A DNA stretch of 64,000 nt. Source: Allosphingosinicella sp042666435 (GTDB taxonomy: Bacteria; Pseudomonadota; Alphaproteobacteria; Sphingomonadales; Sphingomonadaceae). Position 1 is the first letter of the stretch. Each line of letters starts with the position of its first letter. Under the pieces are notes generated by a model. That model made no database searches and was not told where the DNA came from. It saw nothing but the letters and a program-made list of their open reading frames with translations. Location: the NCBI RefSeq assembly GCF_042666435.1, contig NZ_JBHTDC010000001.1:1550001-1614000 (forward strand), given 5' to 3'. Of this stretch, positions 8,057-15,327 are shown one piece after another. Made by a program: the position numbers and the translations under genes.

Positions 8057-9022
8057 CTATAGCGGCCGGGCCCGTCGGGGGGCGACCCGCGCCTTCTCGA
8101 CCACGGCCCCCACCGCGGCGATGCGCTCGACATCGGCGTAAGGCGGCTTCTCCAGCTCCTCGCCGAAGATGTCGGGATCGATCTCCCGATAGCGAAGGCC
8201 GCAGCCAAGGTCCGGCAGCGCCCGCTCCAGCGCCTCGCATAATGCATCGCGACCATCGACGATGGCGACGCCGGTGTAGAGCAGCATCCGTCCGCCCGGC
8301 TCCAACCGTCGCGCGGCGGCGAGGGTCCAGTCGAGCGAGAGGCGGGCGCCGTGCATGTCCCCGCCGTCGCGATAGGAACGGCCCTCCCCGTCCATGACGT
8401 AGGGCGGATTGGCTATGACAAGGTCGACGAGGCCGGACACGTCGTCCACGCTTTTGCCTTCGATGGCTTCGACCGCGACCCCGGCGTGCCGCGCGTTCAC
8501 CACCGCCAGCCGCAGCGCCGCAGCGTTGAGATCGACCAAGGTCAGCCGGGCGCCCGGGAGCAGCGGCGCAGCCATGATCGCGCCGACGCCCGAGCCCGCG
8601 CCGATATCGACGAGCCGCCGGACGCGCCCCGCGCGCGGCAACTCGGACCTTATGAAGTCCACGAAGCGAAAGCTGTCCGGACCAAAGAATATGGCATCCT
8701 TCTGCTCGGTGGGATAAGCCGAATGGAGGAAAAGCCTGCCGCCGAGCCTGGACGCGCGAACGCCGCTCCTCAGCAACTTCCCCGCTCGTCGCAACAGCCC
8801 GGCCTGCTCCAGGGCCTCTGTCGGGGTCGACGGAAGTAGCTCAGGCGCGAAGGGCAAGCTCCAGCCGAAAATGTCGCGCAGGCTCCGCGCCTCCGCCTTG
8901 TCCGCCCGCGCCGTCACCCGCGCATGTGTGGCGGGCGTCGGCGTGACGAAATCATAGCCTTGGCGGTCGAGCCAGGCGAGAAGGCGGAGAAGGGCCGGCT
9001 CGCTCTCGTCCGATAGCTGCAC
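8057..9022 (-). CDS. Class I SAM-dependent methyltransferase with NPPY motif
   Basis: 321 residues. Rossmann methyltransferase: motif I LVDIGAGSGVGAI near 140, acidic motif LTLVDLNAAAL, and NPPY in VIANPPYVMDG. NPPY is the signature of enzymes that methylate exocyclic amino groups or glutamine side chains (PrmB/PrmC, TrmN6, RlmJ-like). The N-terminal 130 residues form a separate helical region. The exact substrate is not clear; it is not PrmC or PrmB by its flanks. Convergent with uvrB, with only 10 bp between. Confidence 0.8.
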   Translation of the reverse strand: MQLSDESEPALLRLLAWLDRQGYDFVTPTPATHARVTARADKAEARSLRDIFGWSLPFAPELLPSTPTEALEQAGLLRRAGKLLRSGVRASRLGGRLFLHSAYPTEQKDAIFFGPDSFRFVDFIRSELPRAGRVRRLVDIGAGSGVGAIMAAPLLPGARLTLVDLNAAALRLAVVNARHAGVAVEAIEGKSVDDVSGLVDLVIANPPYVMDGEGRSYRDGGDMHGARLSLDWTLAAARRLEPGGRMLLYTGVAIVDGRDALCEALERALPDLGCGLRYREIDPDIFGEELEKPPYADVERIAAVGAVVEKARVAPRRARPL

Positions 9023-9130
9023 GGGCGGTTCTCCTCTGCCGTCTCATCCTCTGCTTAACGCGGTCGCGGGCGGATGGCACCAACGCGCCGCCGATCCGTT
9101 CTCTGTCCCGTCAACCACAAGGAGGGGCTC

Positions 9131-9559
9131 ATGATCACCCGCACCGCATCCGCACGCTATGAAGGTCTCGGCAAGGACGGCCAAGGCCATGTCTCCACCC
9201 AATCCGGGGTCCTCGCCGAGCAGCCTTATGGCTTCAACACCCGCTTCGAGGACGAGCCCGGCACCAATCCCGAAGAATTGATCGCCGCCGCTCACGCCGC
9301 CTGCTTCACCATGGCGCTGTCGTTCGCGCTGGCCAAGGAGGGCTTCTCCGACGGCACGCTGGAGACCACGGCCCGGGTGAAGCTCGAAAAGGACGGTGAC
9401 GGCTTCAAGGTCAGCCGGTCGGACCTCAACCTCGAGGCCACGCTCCCCGGTATCGCCGCCGAACGCTTCGCCACAATCGCCGAAGGCGCCAAGGCCAACT
9501 GCCCGATCTCGAAGCTCCTCAACGCCGAGATCACGCTGGAGCACCGGCTCAACAGCTGA
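9131..9559 (+). CDS. OsmC-family peroxiredoxin (organic hydroperoxide reductase)
   Basis: 142 residues, ATG at 9131 behind a perfect AAGGAGG. OsmC fold: SARYEGLGKDGQGHV start, NPEELIAAAHAACFTMAL with the first catalytic Cys, and AKANCPISKLL with the second Cys in the helix near residue 127. OsmC proteins reduce organic hydroperoxides with lipoyl-protein or thiol donors. 'EDEPGTNPEELIAAAHAACF' is more like the OsmC branch than Ohr. It stands alone between two minus-strand genes, downstream of which begins the stress-protein cluster. Confidence 0.9.
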   Translation: MITRTASARYEGLGKDGQGHVSTQSGVLAEQPYGFNTRFEDEPGTNPEELIAAAHAACFTMALSFALAKEGFSDGTLETTARVKLEKDGDGFKVSRSDLNLEATLPGIAAERFATIAEGAKANCPISKLLNAEITLEHRLNS

Positions 9560-9621
9560 CATCTCTGGCTTCCCGGACCGCCGGCGCTCGCGCTCGAACA
9601 CCGCAGGCCAGCGCGGCCGCG

Positions 9622-10290
9622 CTAGCTCCCGGAAGCCCCGCTGCCTTTGGCGCCGCCGCTCTTCGCCGATCCGGCCTTCGCGGCGCTCCCCTTTTTGGCC
9701 GTCGCGCTCCTGGCGGTCGTCTTGCTCGCACCGCCGCTCGACTTGGCCTTAGGTTTGTTCGCCGACGCGGTTTTCGAGGCGCTACTTTTCGCGGTTGAGG
9801 ATTTGGTGCCGGCCGTTTTCCGAGCGCCGCCGCTCTTGGCCTTCGGCGCCTTGGCCTTGGCAGCGTCCGCTCCGCTCTTCGTGGAGGCGGATTTCGCGCC
9901 CCCGCCGCCGCCCGCCGTGTCGCCGCCTCCGGTCGAGGCCATGAAGCGCCGCACCGCTTCGGTCGCGGCGGTGACGATGGCCGCGCCGATCTTGCTGGCG
10001 CCGTCGGCCGCGGCCTCGGCGCTGTCCGCGGCGTCGCGTCCCGCTTCCTTGACGGTTTCGCGCACCTTGCGGCTGGAGGTCAGCGCCGCCGCCGCCGTCA
10101 CCAGCCCGGCCGCGAGCATGCTGCGGGCCACCGGATTCTGGGCCAGCTCGGCCGCTTTCTGCCCCGCCTCGCGGAGCGCTTCGTTGAACTTGGCGGAACC
10201 GGCTTCCTTCCGGCCATTCTTTGTCGGACCATTCTTTTTCGAGCCGCCCTTGTCGCCCGATTTACCCGTCGATGACTTCGCCTTTGCCAT
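9622..10290 (-). CDS. Lys/Ala/Ser/Gly-rich disordered protein, histone-H1-like tail
   Basis: 222 residues. The first 35 residues are K/G/S-rich; residues about 36-110 form amphipathic helices (NEALREAGQKAAELA, a short hydrophobic AAGLVTAAAALTSS, then KVRETVKEAGRDAA); the last 100 residues are repeats of K-A/S-x similar to eukaryotic H1 or bacterial AlgP/Hc1 tails. Such tails bind nucleic acid or polyanions; this is inference from composition. An EcfG-like promoter lies 38 bases upstream, suggesting a general-stress role, as for the next gene. Confidence 0.65.
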   Translation of the reverse strand: MAKAKSSTGKSGDKGGSKKNGPTKNGRKEAGSAKFNEALREAGQKAAELAQNPVARSMLAAGLVTAAAALTSSRKVRETVKEAGRDAADSAEAAADGASKIGAAIVTAATEAVRRFMASTGGGDTAGGGGGAKSASTKSGADAAKAKAPKAKSGGARKTAGTKSSTAKSSASKTASANKPKAKSSGGASKTTARSATAKKGSAAKAGSAKSGGAKGSGASGS

Positions 10291-10327
10291 TGCCGTCTCC
10301 AGCCTCTTTTATAACTGATGCGTAACA

Positions 10328-10352
10328 GACGAGCGGGGCGGCGAACAGTTCC
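10328..10352 (-). promoter_or_regulatory. Candidate EcfG-type promoter (one mismatch)
   Basis: Reading the minus strand: GGAAC, 16 bases, CGTC. The alphaproteobacterial general-stress sigma factor EcfG prefers GGAAC-N16/17-CGTT; the last base differs here. It is 38 bases upstream of the Lys/Ala-rich protein start at 10290. Confidence 0.4.
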
Positions 10353-10384
10353 AAAAGAAGGGGCCGCCCTTGTCGGACGGCCCC
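10350..10384 (-). terminator. Hairpin terminator after the Gln/Gly-rich gene
   Basis: On the minus strand GGGGCCG (10384-10378) pairs with CGGCCCC (10366-10360), 11-nt loop, followed by TTCTTTTGG. It lies 24 bases beyond the stop of the gene ending at 10408. Confidence 0.55.
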
Positions 10385-10407
10385 GAACTTTCGGCAGATT
10401 TCAATCT

Positions 10408-10998
10408 TTAGCGCTCGCTTTTGAACTCGATGTCGCCTTGGCCCCGGTCCTGGTGCGACTTTTGGTCCTGCTCGAATTCCACGTCGCCATCGCCCTGCTG
10501 GCGCTCGTCACCGCGCCGGCCCTGCTGCTGGTCCCATTCGCTTTTGTCGCTGTAGCGGCCGCCTTGCGTCGGATCCGATCCACCGCCGCCGGTGCTGCCC
10601 ATCTGGCGCTCGGGTTGAGCACCGCGCTGCTGCTGGTCCCAGCCGCCGCTGACGCTTGCTGCGTCGCGGCCGCCGCCTTGCTGTTCGTCAAAGGCAGCGC
10701 CGCGATCCTGGCCCGGGCGTGACTGGTCCTGCTGTTGCTGGCCCTGATGATTCTGCTGGTTCTGCATATCGCCATACCCGCCGGAGCCGCTGCTGCCGCC
10801 GCCCTGGTCCATGTCGCTTTCAGACGCGCCACTGCCAATCTGCTGGCCGCCGCTGCCCTGCGCGGCCTGTTCCTGACCTCGATGGAAGTCGCCGCTTTGC
10901 TGGCTCGCGTCGCCGCCCTGCTGCGATTGCTGGAGATCGCTTCCGCGCATGCCCTGCCGTTCGCCCTGGCCGCCCGGCCGTTCGTTCCGATTCGTCAT
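10408..10998 (-). CDS. Gln/Gly/Ser-rich disordered stress protein
   Basis: 196 residues; ATG at 10998 with GAGGAGG eight bases upstream. Almost the whole chain is Q, G, S, D, R and N (blocks such as GGDASQQSGDFHRGQEQ and QNQQNHQGQQQQDQ), with no predicted fold and no signal peptide. It ends with a charged repeat in which DVEFEQD and DIEFKSER alternate. Such proteins in sphingomonads are known only as hypothetical. A perfect EcfG-type promoter at 11027-11051 argues for production under general stress or desiccation. Confidence 0.7.
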   Translation of the reverse strand: MTNRNERPGGQGERQGMRGSDLQQSQQGGDASQQSGDFHRGQEQAAQGSGGQQIGSGASESDMDQGGGSSGSGGYGDMQNQQNHQGQQQQDQSRPGQDRGAAFDEQQGGGRDAASVSGGWDQQQRGAQPERQMGSTGGGGSDPTQGGRYSDKSEWDQQQGRRGDERQQGDGDVEFEQDQKSHQDRGQGDIEFKSER

Positions 10999-11026
10999 TT
11001 CATCCTCCTCAGCAAGAGAATGAAAC

Positions 11027-11051
11027 AACGTCAGGCGTCGCGGCCCGTTCC
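11027..11051 (-). promoter_or_regulatory. EcfG-type general stress promoter
   Basis: On the minus strand: GGAAC (11051-11047), exactly 16 bases, CGTT (11030-11027). This is a full match to the EcfG consensus core. It would start transcription about 20 bases ahead of the Gln/Gly-rich gene (start 10998), leaving room for its GAGGAGG ribosome site. Confidence 0.7.
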
Positions 11052-11127
11052 GGCAGCGGGACGGTGCATGACACTGCAAAATAGCGGAAAACGGCGCCCT
11101 TGGCCGTCACGCCCGCGCCGGAAGGTT

Positions 11128-11343
11128 CTAAGAATGCGCCGCGCGGCGCGAAGTCCGCGGGCCGCGTCCGAGATCATCGTAGCGATAGGGTTCGCCATCG
11201 GGGGCGACCGCCTCCGGCGCCGGCTGAACCGGCGCCCGATCGTCGTCGCCGACGCCCTTGTCGCGCTCCTGCCCCTCGGGAATCTCGCGATGCCTCGCCT
11301 CGTCGCTGGCGGGAAGAGGATGGCCGCCGCCGCCGCCGGTCAC
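11128..11343 (-). CDS. Small hydrophilic hypothetical protein
   Basis: 71 residues, GTG start overlapping the stop of the upstream gene by four bases (GTGA), a typical coupled arrangement. Rich in D, R, P, G and E with PDGEPYRYDDLG near the end; no signal, no membrane segment. Unrecognised. The coupling to the gene at 11340-11594 is the main reason to believe both. Confidence 0.45.
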   Translation of the reverse strand: MTGGGGGHPLPASDEARHREIPEGQERDKGVGDDDRAPVQPAPEAVAPDGEPYRYDDLGRGPRTSRRAAHS

Positions 11344-11594
11344 GCCGCGTCTCCCTGATGCTTTTCCTCCGGCTCGCGGGCGGCCTTGTCGATCGGGCGG
11401 GGACCACCGGACGGCTCGGCTCCGGCGCCGGCCATCGGGTCGCTGTCATAATCCTCATCCGGATTTCCGCCCCCGCCCGCGCCCGATCCGCTGCCATGAA
11501 CGGCGCCCGATCGGGGATCGAAGGAAGCACGCCGGCCTCTTTCGCTGGCGGAAGCGGCGGGAATGGCCGTTTCGCGATGGGGTTTGTCGCTCAT
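11340..11594 (-). CDS. Small acidic, glycine-rich hypothetical protein
   Basis: 84 residues from the ATG at 11594 (MSDKPHRETAIPAASASERG). The middle is a run of GSGSGAGGGGNPDEDYDSDPMAG, the end EEKHQGDAA. Disordered and cytoplasmic by appearance; no known family. Ribosome site weak. It probably forms a two-gene unit with the overlapping downstream gene; both neighbour the stress-type low-complexity proteins. Confidence 0.45.
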   Translation of the reverse strand: MSDKPHRETAIPAASASERGRRASFDPRSGAVHGSGSGAGGGGNPDEDYDSDPMAGAGAEPSGGPRPIDKAAREPEEKHQGDAA

Positions 11595-11800
11595 GGAGGC
11601 TATCGGCCGGTGTCTGCTGGCGCCGTCGGAACGACCGCGCGCGACGGATCGGTGGGAGACGGTCGACAATCCTGGAACAGCAGCTTTTCCTGCCGCTGTC
11701 GCTGGAGCTGCTCGTCATAGAGTCCGCGGGCGCGGCCCTGGTGGTTCTCGGCTCTACTATCCATGGTTCCAGAACGAACGCCACGACGCGGCGTTCCCGA

Positions 11801-12349
11801 TCACGCGCCGCACCCCTCGGCGAGGAGCCGCCGCAGTTCGGGCGGAGGCGGGGCGTGAGGTCCGGTCTGCTGCGATCCGTAGAGCGCCCGCACGTCGCCG
11901 GCCGCGTTCAGCAACGCTTCGAAATTGTCCGGGACCGGCCCTTCACCGGTAACGCCAGGCCGCGCGTCCTGCTCATAAGGATTGGCGACGAGAGTGACCG
12001 GTTCCTCTCCCAGGCCGAACGCGAACCGGTCCTCGCTCATCACCGGCTCGAAACCGGGTACGTTGACGGCCAGCCGCGTCGGCCCTGCAAGGCAGACGAT
12101 GCTGAGCACCAGGCTGCCATCGGCCGACATCAGGCGGAGCGCCGCCCCTTCCCCACTCGCGACGCTTACCCAAGCTGGGGCGGGGAGCGCGGCTGTCGGC
12201 GGGGGAACGGTCGGCCTTTCCGGGCGGGGCGCGGGAAGGTTAGATGTCTGAGGAATGTCTTCTGGCGCCGCCCCGACCGGCGCGGACGCGGGCTGCTCAG
12301 AACAACCCCAGAGCAATGCTGCGCCGGCGAATAGAAGGATGTGCCGCAA
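11801..12349 (-). CDS. Lipoprotein of unknown function (paralogue A of three)
   Basis: 182 residues. Lipobox LLWGC (Cys16), then a Pro/Ala-rich linker, then a ~110-residue beta-rich domain with one internal Cys (LSIVCLAGP) and a Cys three residues from the end (EGCGA), likely disulfide-linked. The same plan (lipidated Cys, Pro-rich linker, 'xFxIRCD'-like strand, C-terminal Cys) recurs in the genes at 14717-15247 and 15328-15927. Similarity to those two is weaker than theirs to each other. Function unknown; outer-membrane or periplasmic location inferred. Confidence 0.65.
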   Translation of the reverse strand: MRHILLFAGAALLWGCSEQPASAPVGAAPEDIPQTSNLPAPRPERPTVPPPTAALPAPAWVSVASGEGAALRLMSADGSLVLSIVCLAGPTRLAVNVPGFEPVMSEDRFAFGLGEEPVTLVANPYEQDARPGVTGEGPVPDNFEALLNAAGDVRALYGSQQTGPHAPPPPELRRLLAEGCGA

Positions 12350-12399
12350 TGATCGTCTCCTGCTCCGATGGAGAACGGCAGGCGGCGACGGGCGTTCCG

Positions 12400-13461
12400 C
12401 TAGCGACCGGAGCGGGTCCAGAACGGGCGTATAAACCGGGCGAGCGTGGGGCCGCGCACGAACAGCCAGTCGACGATGTCGGGTCCCGGCCTGGCGCCCA
12501 TGGTCGATTTGTATCCGCTGTCGCCCGCGCCCCAGTCGATCCGTTCGACACCCCGCTCCATCGCGGCCGCGAAGCTGCGATAGACCAGCACCCGGCCGGG
12601 GCTGTGCTGGGCGAAGGCTTCGTCATAGCTGTTGGCGATGGCGAAGGCCGTCGCACCGGTCTCGATGCCGAATTCGAAGGCCACGGGGGCTCCGCCGATG
12701 CTGAGGATATTGACGTTGAGCATCGACGCCAGCGCCGGATCGGCCAACGCCGCCTCCCAGATGCGGCGGTGCGACGACAGGAATTTGGCGTCTCCGCCCC
12801 GCTTGGCGACCCAGCTCTTCGCTTCGATCGCTGCGAGCTGGTCGAATATGGCGGGCGTCCAGTCCCCGCCGCTGACGAACCGCCATTGCAGCTCTCCGCT
12901 CCGGCCCAGCCGGCGTTCGTACCATCGGTTCTTCTGCAAGGTCGATGTGCGCGGCCATGCTCCGTCGGCGCGGAGCGCGGCGATGTCGAGCCCGTAGCTC
13001 GTCGCGATGCGCCGCTCGAGCAGCGACCAGCCGCTCGCGCGGGCGATGTGGGCGAGGCGAAGGCCGGTGGGGTCGTCGGCGTTGATCGGCCCCAGGCGCC
13101 AGGCGCGGCCGAGCGCGCGCCGCGCGATCGGGTGGGAAAGCAGCGCGGCGATCTCCGCATCCTCGGCGTCGGCGGCGATTGGAAAGCTGCGGAAGGGCCA
13201 GTAGCAGCCGGGCACGGATCTCAAGCCGAGCGCGGCCGGGCCGACGCATCGGGTCGGCAGCGCGGCCAGGGTCCGGCCGTCGGGCCGGCGGGCGACAAGG
13301 GTGGTGACGCCGCTTCCCCCCGCGGCGGCGAACCAGGCGCGGCGCAGGAAGTGGTGGCGCGGATCGGCGGCCTCGGCGGCGGCATCGATGTCCGCGGCAA
13401 GACCGGGCGTCAGCGTGACGTCGATGGCGACGCGAGCTGCCGTCAGGGACGTCTCCCGCAT
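12400..13461 (-). CDS. GNAT-fold acyltransferase, CelD/BcsL (Acetyltransf_6) type
   Basis: 353 residues from the ATG at 13461; an in-frame ATG at 13548 would add 29 residues and cannot be excluded. The second half has the pattern of CelD/BcsL or FemAB-like GNAT proteins: WYERRLGRSGELQW, a helix IFDQLAAIEAKSW, a strand INILSIGGAPVAFEFGI, then the family's late motif as IDWGAGDSGYKSTMG. Related enzymes act in exopolysaccharide or cellulose biosynthesis or add amino acids to cell-wall precursors. No polysaccharide genes are adjacent, so the substrate is open. Minus-strand neighbour of the lipoprotein gene (50 bp apart). Confidence 0.7.
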   Translation of the reverse strand: MRETSLTAARVAIDVTLTPGLAADIDAAAEAADPRHHFLRRAWFAAAGGSGVTTLVARRPDGRTLAALPTRCVGPAALGLRSVPGCYWPFRSFPIAADAEDAEIAALLSHPIARRALGRAWRLGPINADDPTGLRLAHIARASGWSLLERRIATSYGLDIAALRADGAWPRTSTLQKNRWYERRLGRSGELQWRFVSGGDWTPAIFDQLAAIEAKSWVAKRGGDAKFLSSHRRIWEAALADPALASMLNVNILSIGGAPVAFEFGIETGATAFAIANSYDEAFAQHSPGRVLVYRSFAAAMERGVERIDWGAGDSGYKSTMGARPGPDIVDWLFVRGPTLARFIRPFWTRSGR

Positions 13462-13560
13462 GCCTTTCCCGCCTCCCGCTTGTTCGTCATCGCCGTCTAG
13501 CGTCGAAAAGCTACCATCCGGTAAGTCGCGGTTGACGGACGCGGCCATGCCCCGCCAAGG

Positions 13561-14040
13561 ATGAGCGACATGACCGGGGCCAGCATCTCGACCGTCGCGC
13601 AAATCATCCAGCTTTCGGTGGCGCCTGTCTTCCTGCTCGCCGGCATAGGTGGAATCCTGAACGTGGTCGCCAACAGGCTCGCCCGGGTCGTCGATCGGGT
13701 GCGAAGCCTCGAAAGGGATGTGGGTCAGTCCGACCTGTCGCTTCGCGGCGGCGACCTGCGCAGGCTCTCCGTCCTCGATCGCCGGATGCGGTTCTGCCAC
13801 TGGTCGATCGCCTTGTGCGTCGTCGCGGCCCTGCTCATCTGTCTGGTTGTGGTCGTCCTCTTCATCGCCGATCTGGTGTCGATCAACTTCGCGATCCCAG
13901 TGTCGCTGCTCTTCATCGCCGCGATGATCAGCCTGACCATCGGCCTGCTGCTGTTCCTGGCCGAAGTGACGATCGCCACGCGTTCCGTGCGGGTGAACGA
14001 GGAGTTCATCAGTCGCGGAAGGGCGGCCCGTGACCGCTGA
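13561..14040 (+). CDS. DUF2721 membrane protein
   Basis: 159 residues. Three hydrophobic helices: one near residues 10-35 (SVAPVFLLAGIGGILNVVANRL) and two after residue 80 (SIALCVVAALLICLVVVVLFI, ISLTIGLLLFLAEVTIA). The spacing and the 'LxNRLARVxDRxRxL' segment after helix 1 are those of DUF2721. Inner membrane, unknown function. AAGG lies just before either of the two near ATGs (13561, 13570). Its 3' end overlaps the next gene by 11 bases. Confidence 0.8.
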   Translation: MSDMTGASISTVAQIIQLSVAPVFLLAGIGGILNVVANRLARVVDRVRSLERDVGQSDLSLRGGDLRRLSVLDRRMRFCHWSIALCVVAALLICLVVVVLFIADLVSINFAIPVSLLFIAAMISLTIGLLLFLAEVTIATRSVRVNEEFISRGRAARDR

Positions 14041-14446
14041 GGCCGAGCGCCGCCTGCTCCAGACCGCGGTCGCCTTTGCCGCCCTGGTGCCGCTGTCGAT
14101 GGGGCTGCTCAGCGTCGTTCAGGGGCCGGCGGTCCTGCACGGCGTCGCGGCGCCGGCGCCGGACGATCTCGACAGCCACTTCCGCTATCTTTCGGGGCTG
14201 CTGCTCGGCATCGGCATCGTCTTCGCCGCCTGCATTCCCGCCATCGAACGGAAGGGTCCGCTTTTCCGGGCGCTCGGCGCGATCGTCATTATCGGGGGCC
14301 TGTCGCGGTTGGTGTCGCTGGCGGACGTCGGCGCTCCCGGGTCCGGTCATCTCTTCGGCCTGGCGATGGAGCTCGGAATCGTGCCCCTCATCCTCTTGTG
14401 GCAGGCGCGGGTGGCGCGGCGGTTCGATCGGCCCCAAAACAGTTGA
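14030..14446 (+). CDS. DUF4345-type membrane protein
   Basis: 138 residues, GTG start inside the preceding gene. Four predicted membrane helices (AVAFAALVPLSMGLLSVVQGP; YLSGLLLGIGIVFAACIPAI; LGAIVIIGGLSRLVSLA; LFGLAMELGIVPLILLWQ) with the FRYLSGLLLGIG segment that marks DUF4345 proteins. Function unknown; translationally coupled to the DUF2721 protein, so both may belong to one inner-membrane complex. Confidence 0.7.
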   Translation: MTAEAERRLLQTAVAFAALVPLSMGLLSVVQGPAVLHGVAAPAPDDLDSHFRYLSGLLLGIGIVFAACIPAIERKGPLFRALGAIVIIGGLSRLVSLADVGAPGSGHLFGLAMELGIVPLILLWQARVARRFDRPQNS

Positions 14447-14527
14447 AGGGCCGCCGCGCCCAGCGCGACGACCCTCCGAACATGGTCAGCGGCCGGAAGC
14501 TCCAGCCCGGGAAGACCTTGGAAAGGC

Positions 14528-14584
14528 TTAGCCTTTCATCCCCCGAACGAACAGAACCGACCCCTCTGCTGAACCATGAGACAT
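14528..14584 (-). CDS. 18-codon ORF with full-length Shine-Dalgarno sequence
   Basis: ATG at 14584-14582, stop TAA at 14530-14528; product MSHGSAEGSVLFVRGMKG. It is preceded by a 15-nt perfect complement of the 16S rRNA 3' end at an ideal 7-nt spacing from AGGAGG. A sigma70-like promoter lies upstream. The stop codon is the 3-nt loop of a 7-bp hairpin formed by GAAAGGC and GCCTTTC. Nothing is encoded downstream on this strand for about 500 bp, so it is not an obvious leader peptide of another gene. Role unknown: real microprotein, or an RNA that captures ribosomes. Confidence 0.55.
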   Translation of the reverse strand: MSHGSAEGSVLFVRGMKG

Positions 14585-14585
14585 C

Positions 14586-14600
14586 GGATCACCTCCTTTC
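14586..14600 (-). promoter_or_regulatory. Extended Shine-Dalgarno sequence, 15 nt complementary to 16S rRNA 3' end
   Basis: The plus strand reads GGATCACCTCCTTTC, the universal 3' terminus of 16S rRNA, so the minus-strand RNA carries its exact complement. The bases further out do not resemble 16S rRNA, so this is not an rRNA fragment. Confidence 0.8.
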
Positions 14601-14618
14601 GCTGTTGAACACAAGGCG

Positions 14619-14647
14619 ACTATGAGTCGCGCCGACTCGCCAATCAA
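14619..14647 (-). promoter_or_regulatory. Sigma70-like promoter of the 18-codon ORF
   Basis: On the minus strand TTGATT (14647-14642), 17 bases, CATAGT (14624-14619). Each box matches 4 of 6 consensus bases at the optimal spacing. A start near 14612 would give a leader of about 27 nt that contains the whole extended SD. Confidence 0.45.
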
Positions 14648-14716
14648 GACTTGTATTCAACTATTTTGACGATAAGATTCCATGCTTCGCGCCGGGCTCC
14701 GGCGATCCTCCCCGCA

Positions 14717-15247
14717 TCAGCTCCTGCAATCCTCGATCACCCGCGCCGGTTCCGGCCAGGCGGGAATGACAAGCATCGGCGCGCCGACCAGTTCGACGGT
14801 GAAGCGGCCGCGGCTGAAAACCATTGAATCGAGGAAGCGGTCGCTCGCCGGAACCGGCGTCGAGACGTGGGGCAGAGGCGCCGTCTCGGCCGTGACCGGG
14901 AAGGCGCGCGCGCCGAAGGACGTGCGGATCGTCATTGCCCGGGCATCGCTTCGGCCGGGGCGCGACAGCAGGATCTGCCGGCGGGCGCGGTCGCAGCGGA
15001 CGGTGAAATGGGCCTCGCCGCTGGCCGGTCCGAACAGAGCCCGCGAGCCGCCGCTGTCGCCGCGATAGACCCAGTCGCCGGGCGTGAGCGGGACATCGCG
15101 CCAGTCGGCGGCGGGCGGCGGCGGCGCGGGCGGCGGGGGCGCCGGCGCGGGCGCTGGCGGCGGCGGCGGTGGGGTTTCCGCCCTCGGGACGCAGGCGGCG
15201 ACCGCGGCCAGTCCGCCGATCAGCAAATACAGACGCACTGACTTCAT
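14717..15247 (-). CDS. Lipoprotein of unknown function (paralogue B of three)
   Basis: 176 residues from the ATG at 15247 behind GGAGCGG. The N-terminus (MKSVRLYLLIGGLAAVAAC) is a lipoprotein signal with Cys19, followed by an extreme Pro/Ala linker (about 25 residues of PPPPAPAP type) that could span periplasm. The C-terminal domain has GDWVYRGDSGGSRALFGP, AHFTVRCDRARRQILL, a 'FPVTAETAPLPHVSTPVPASD' strand set and a terminal Cys in VIEDCRS. It aligns along its length with the next gene on this strand (15328-15927), so the two are tandem duplicates. No known domain. Confidence 0.65.
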   Translation of the reverse strand: MKSVRLYLLIGGLAAVAACVPRAETPPPPPPAPAPAPPPPAPPPPAADWRDVPLTPGDWVYRGDSGGSRALFGPASGEAHFTVRCDRARRQILLSRPGRSDARAMTIRTSFGARAFPVTAETAPLPHVSTPVPASDRFLDSMVFSRGRFTVELVGAPMLVIPAWPEPARVIEDCRS

Positions 15248-15327
15248 TCGATCCGCTCCGCTCTTATTCCCTCGCTCAACCGCGCTGGGCGGCATTTCGA
15301 TCCATCCCCCGGCGGCCGGCCGATGCT

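Noticed and set aside
14586..14600. Possible fragment of a 16S rRNA gene on the plus strand
   Set aside because: Only the last 15 bases match; the conserved bases just upstream in 16S rRNA are absent, and the minus-strand reading as a Shine-Dalgarno sequence explains the spacing to an ATG.
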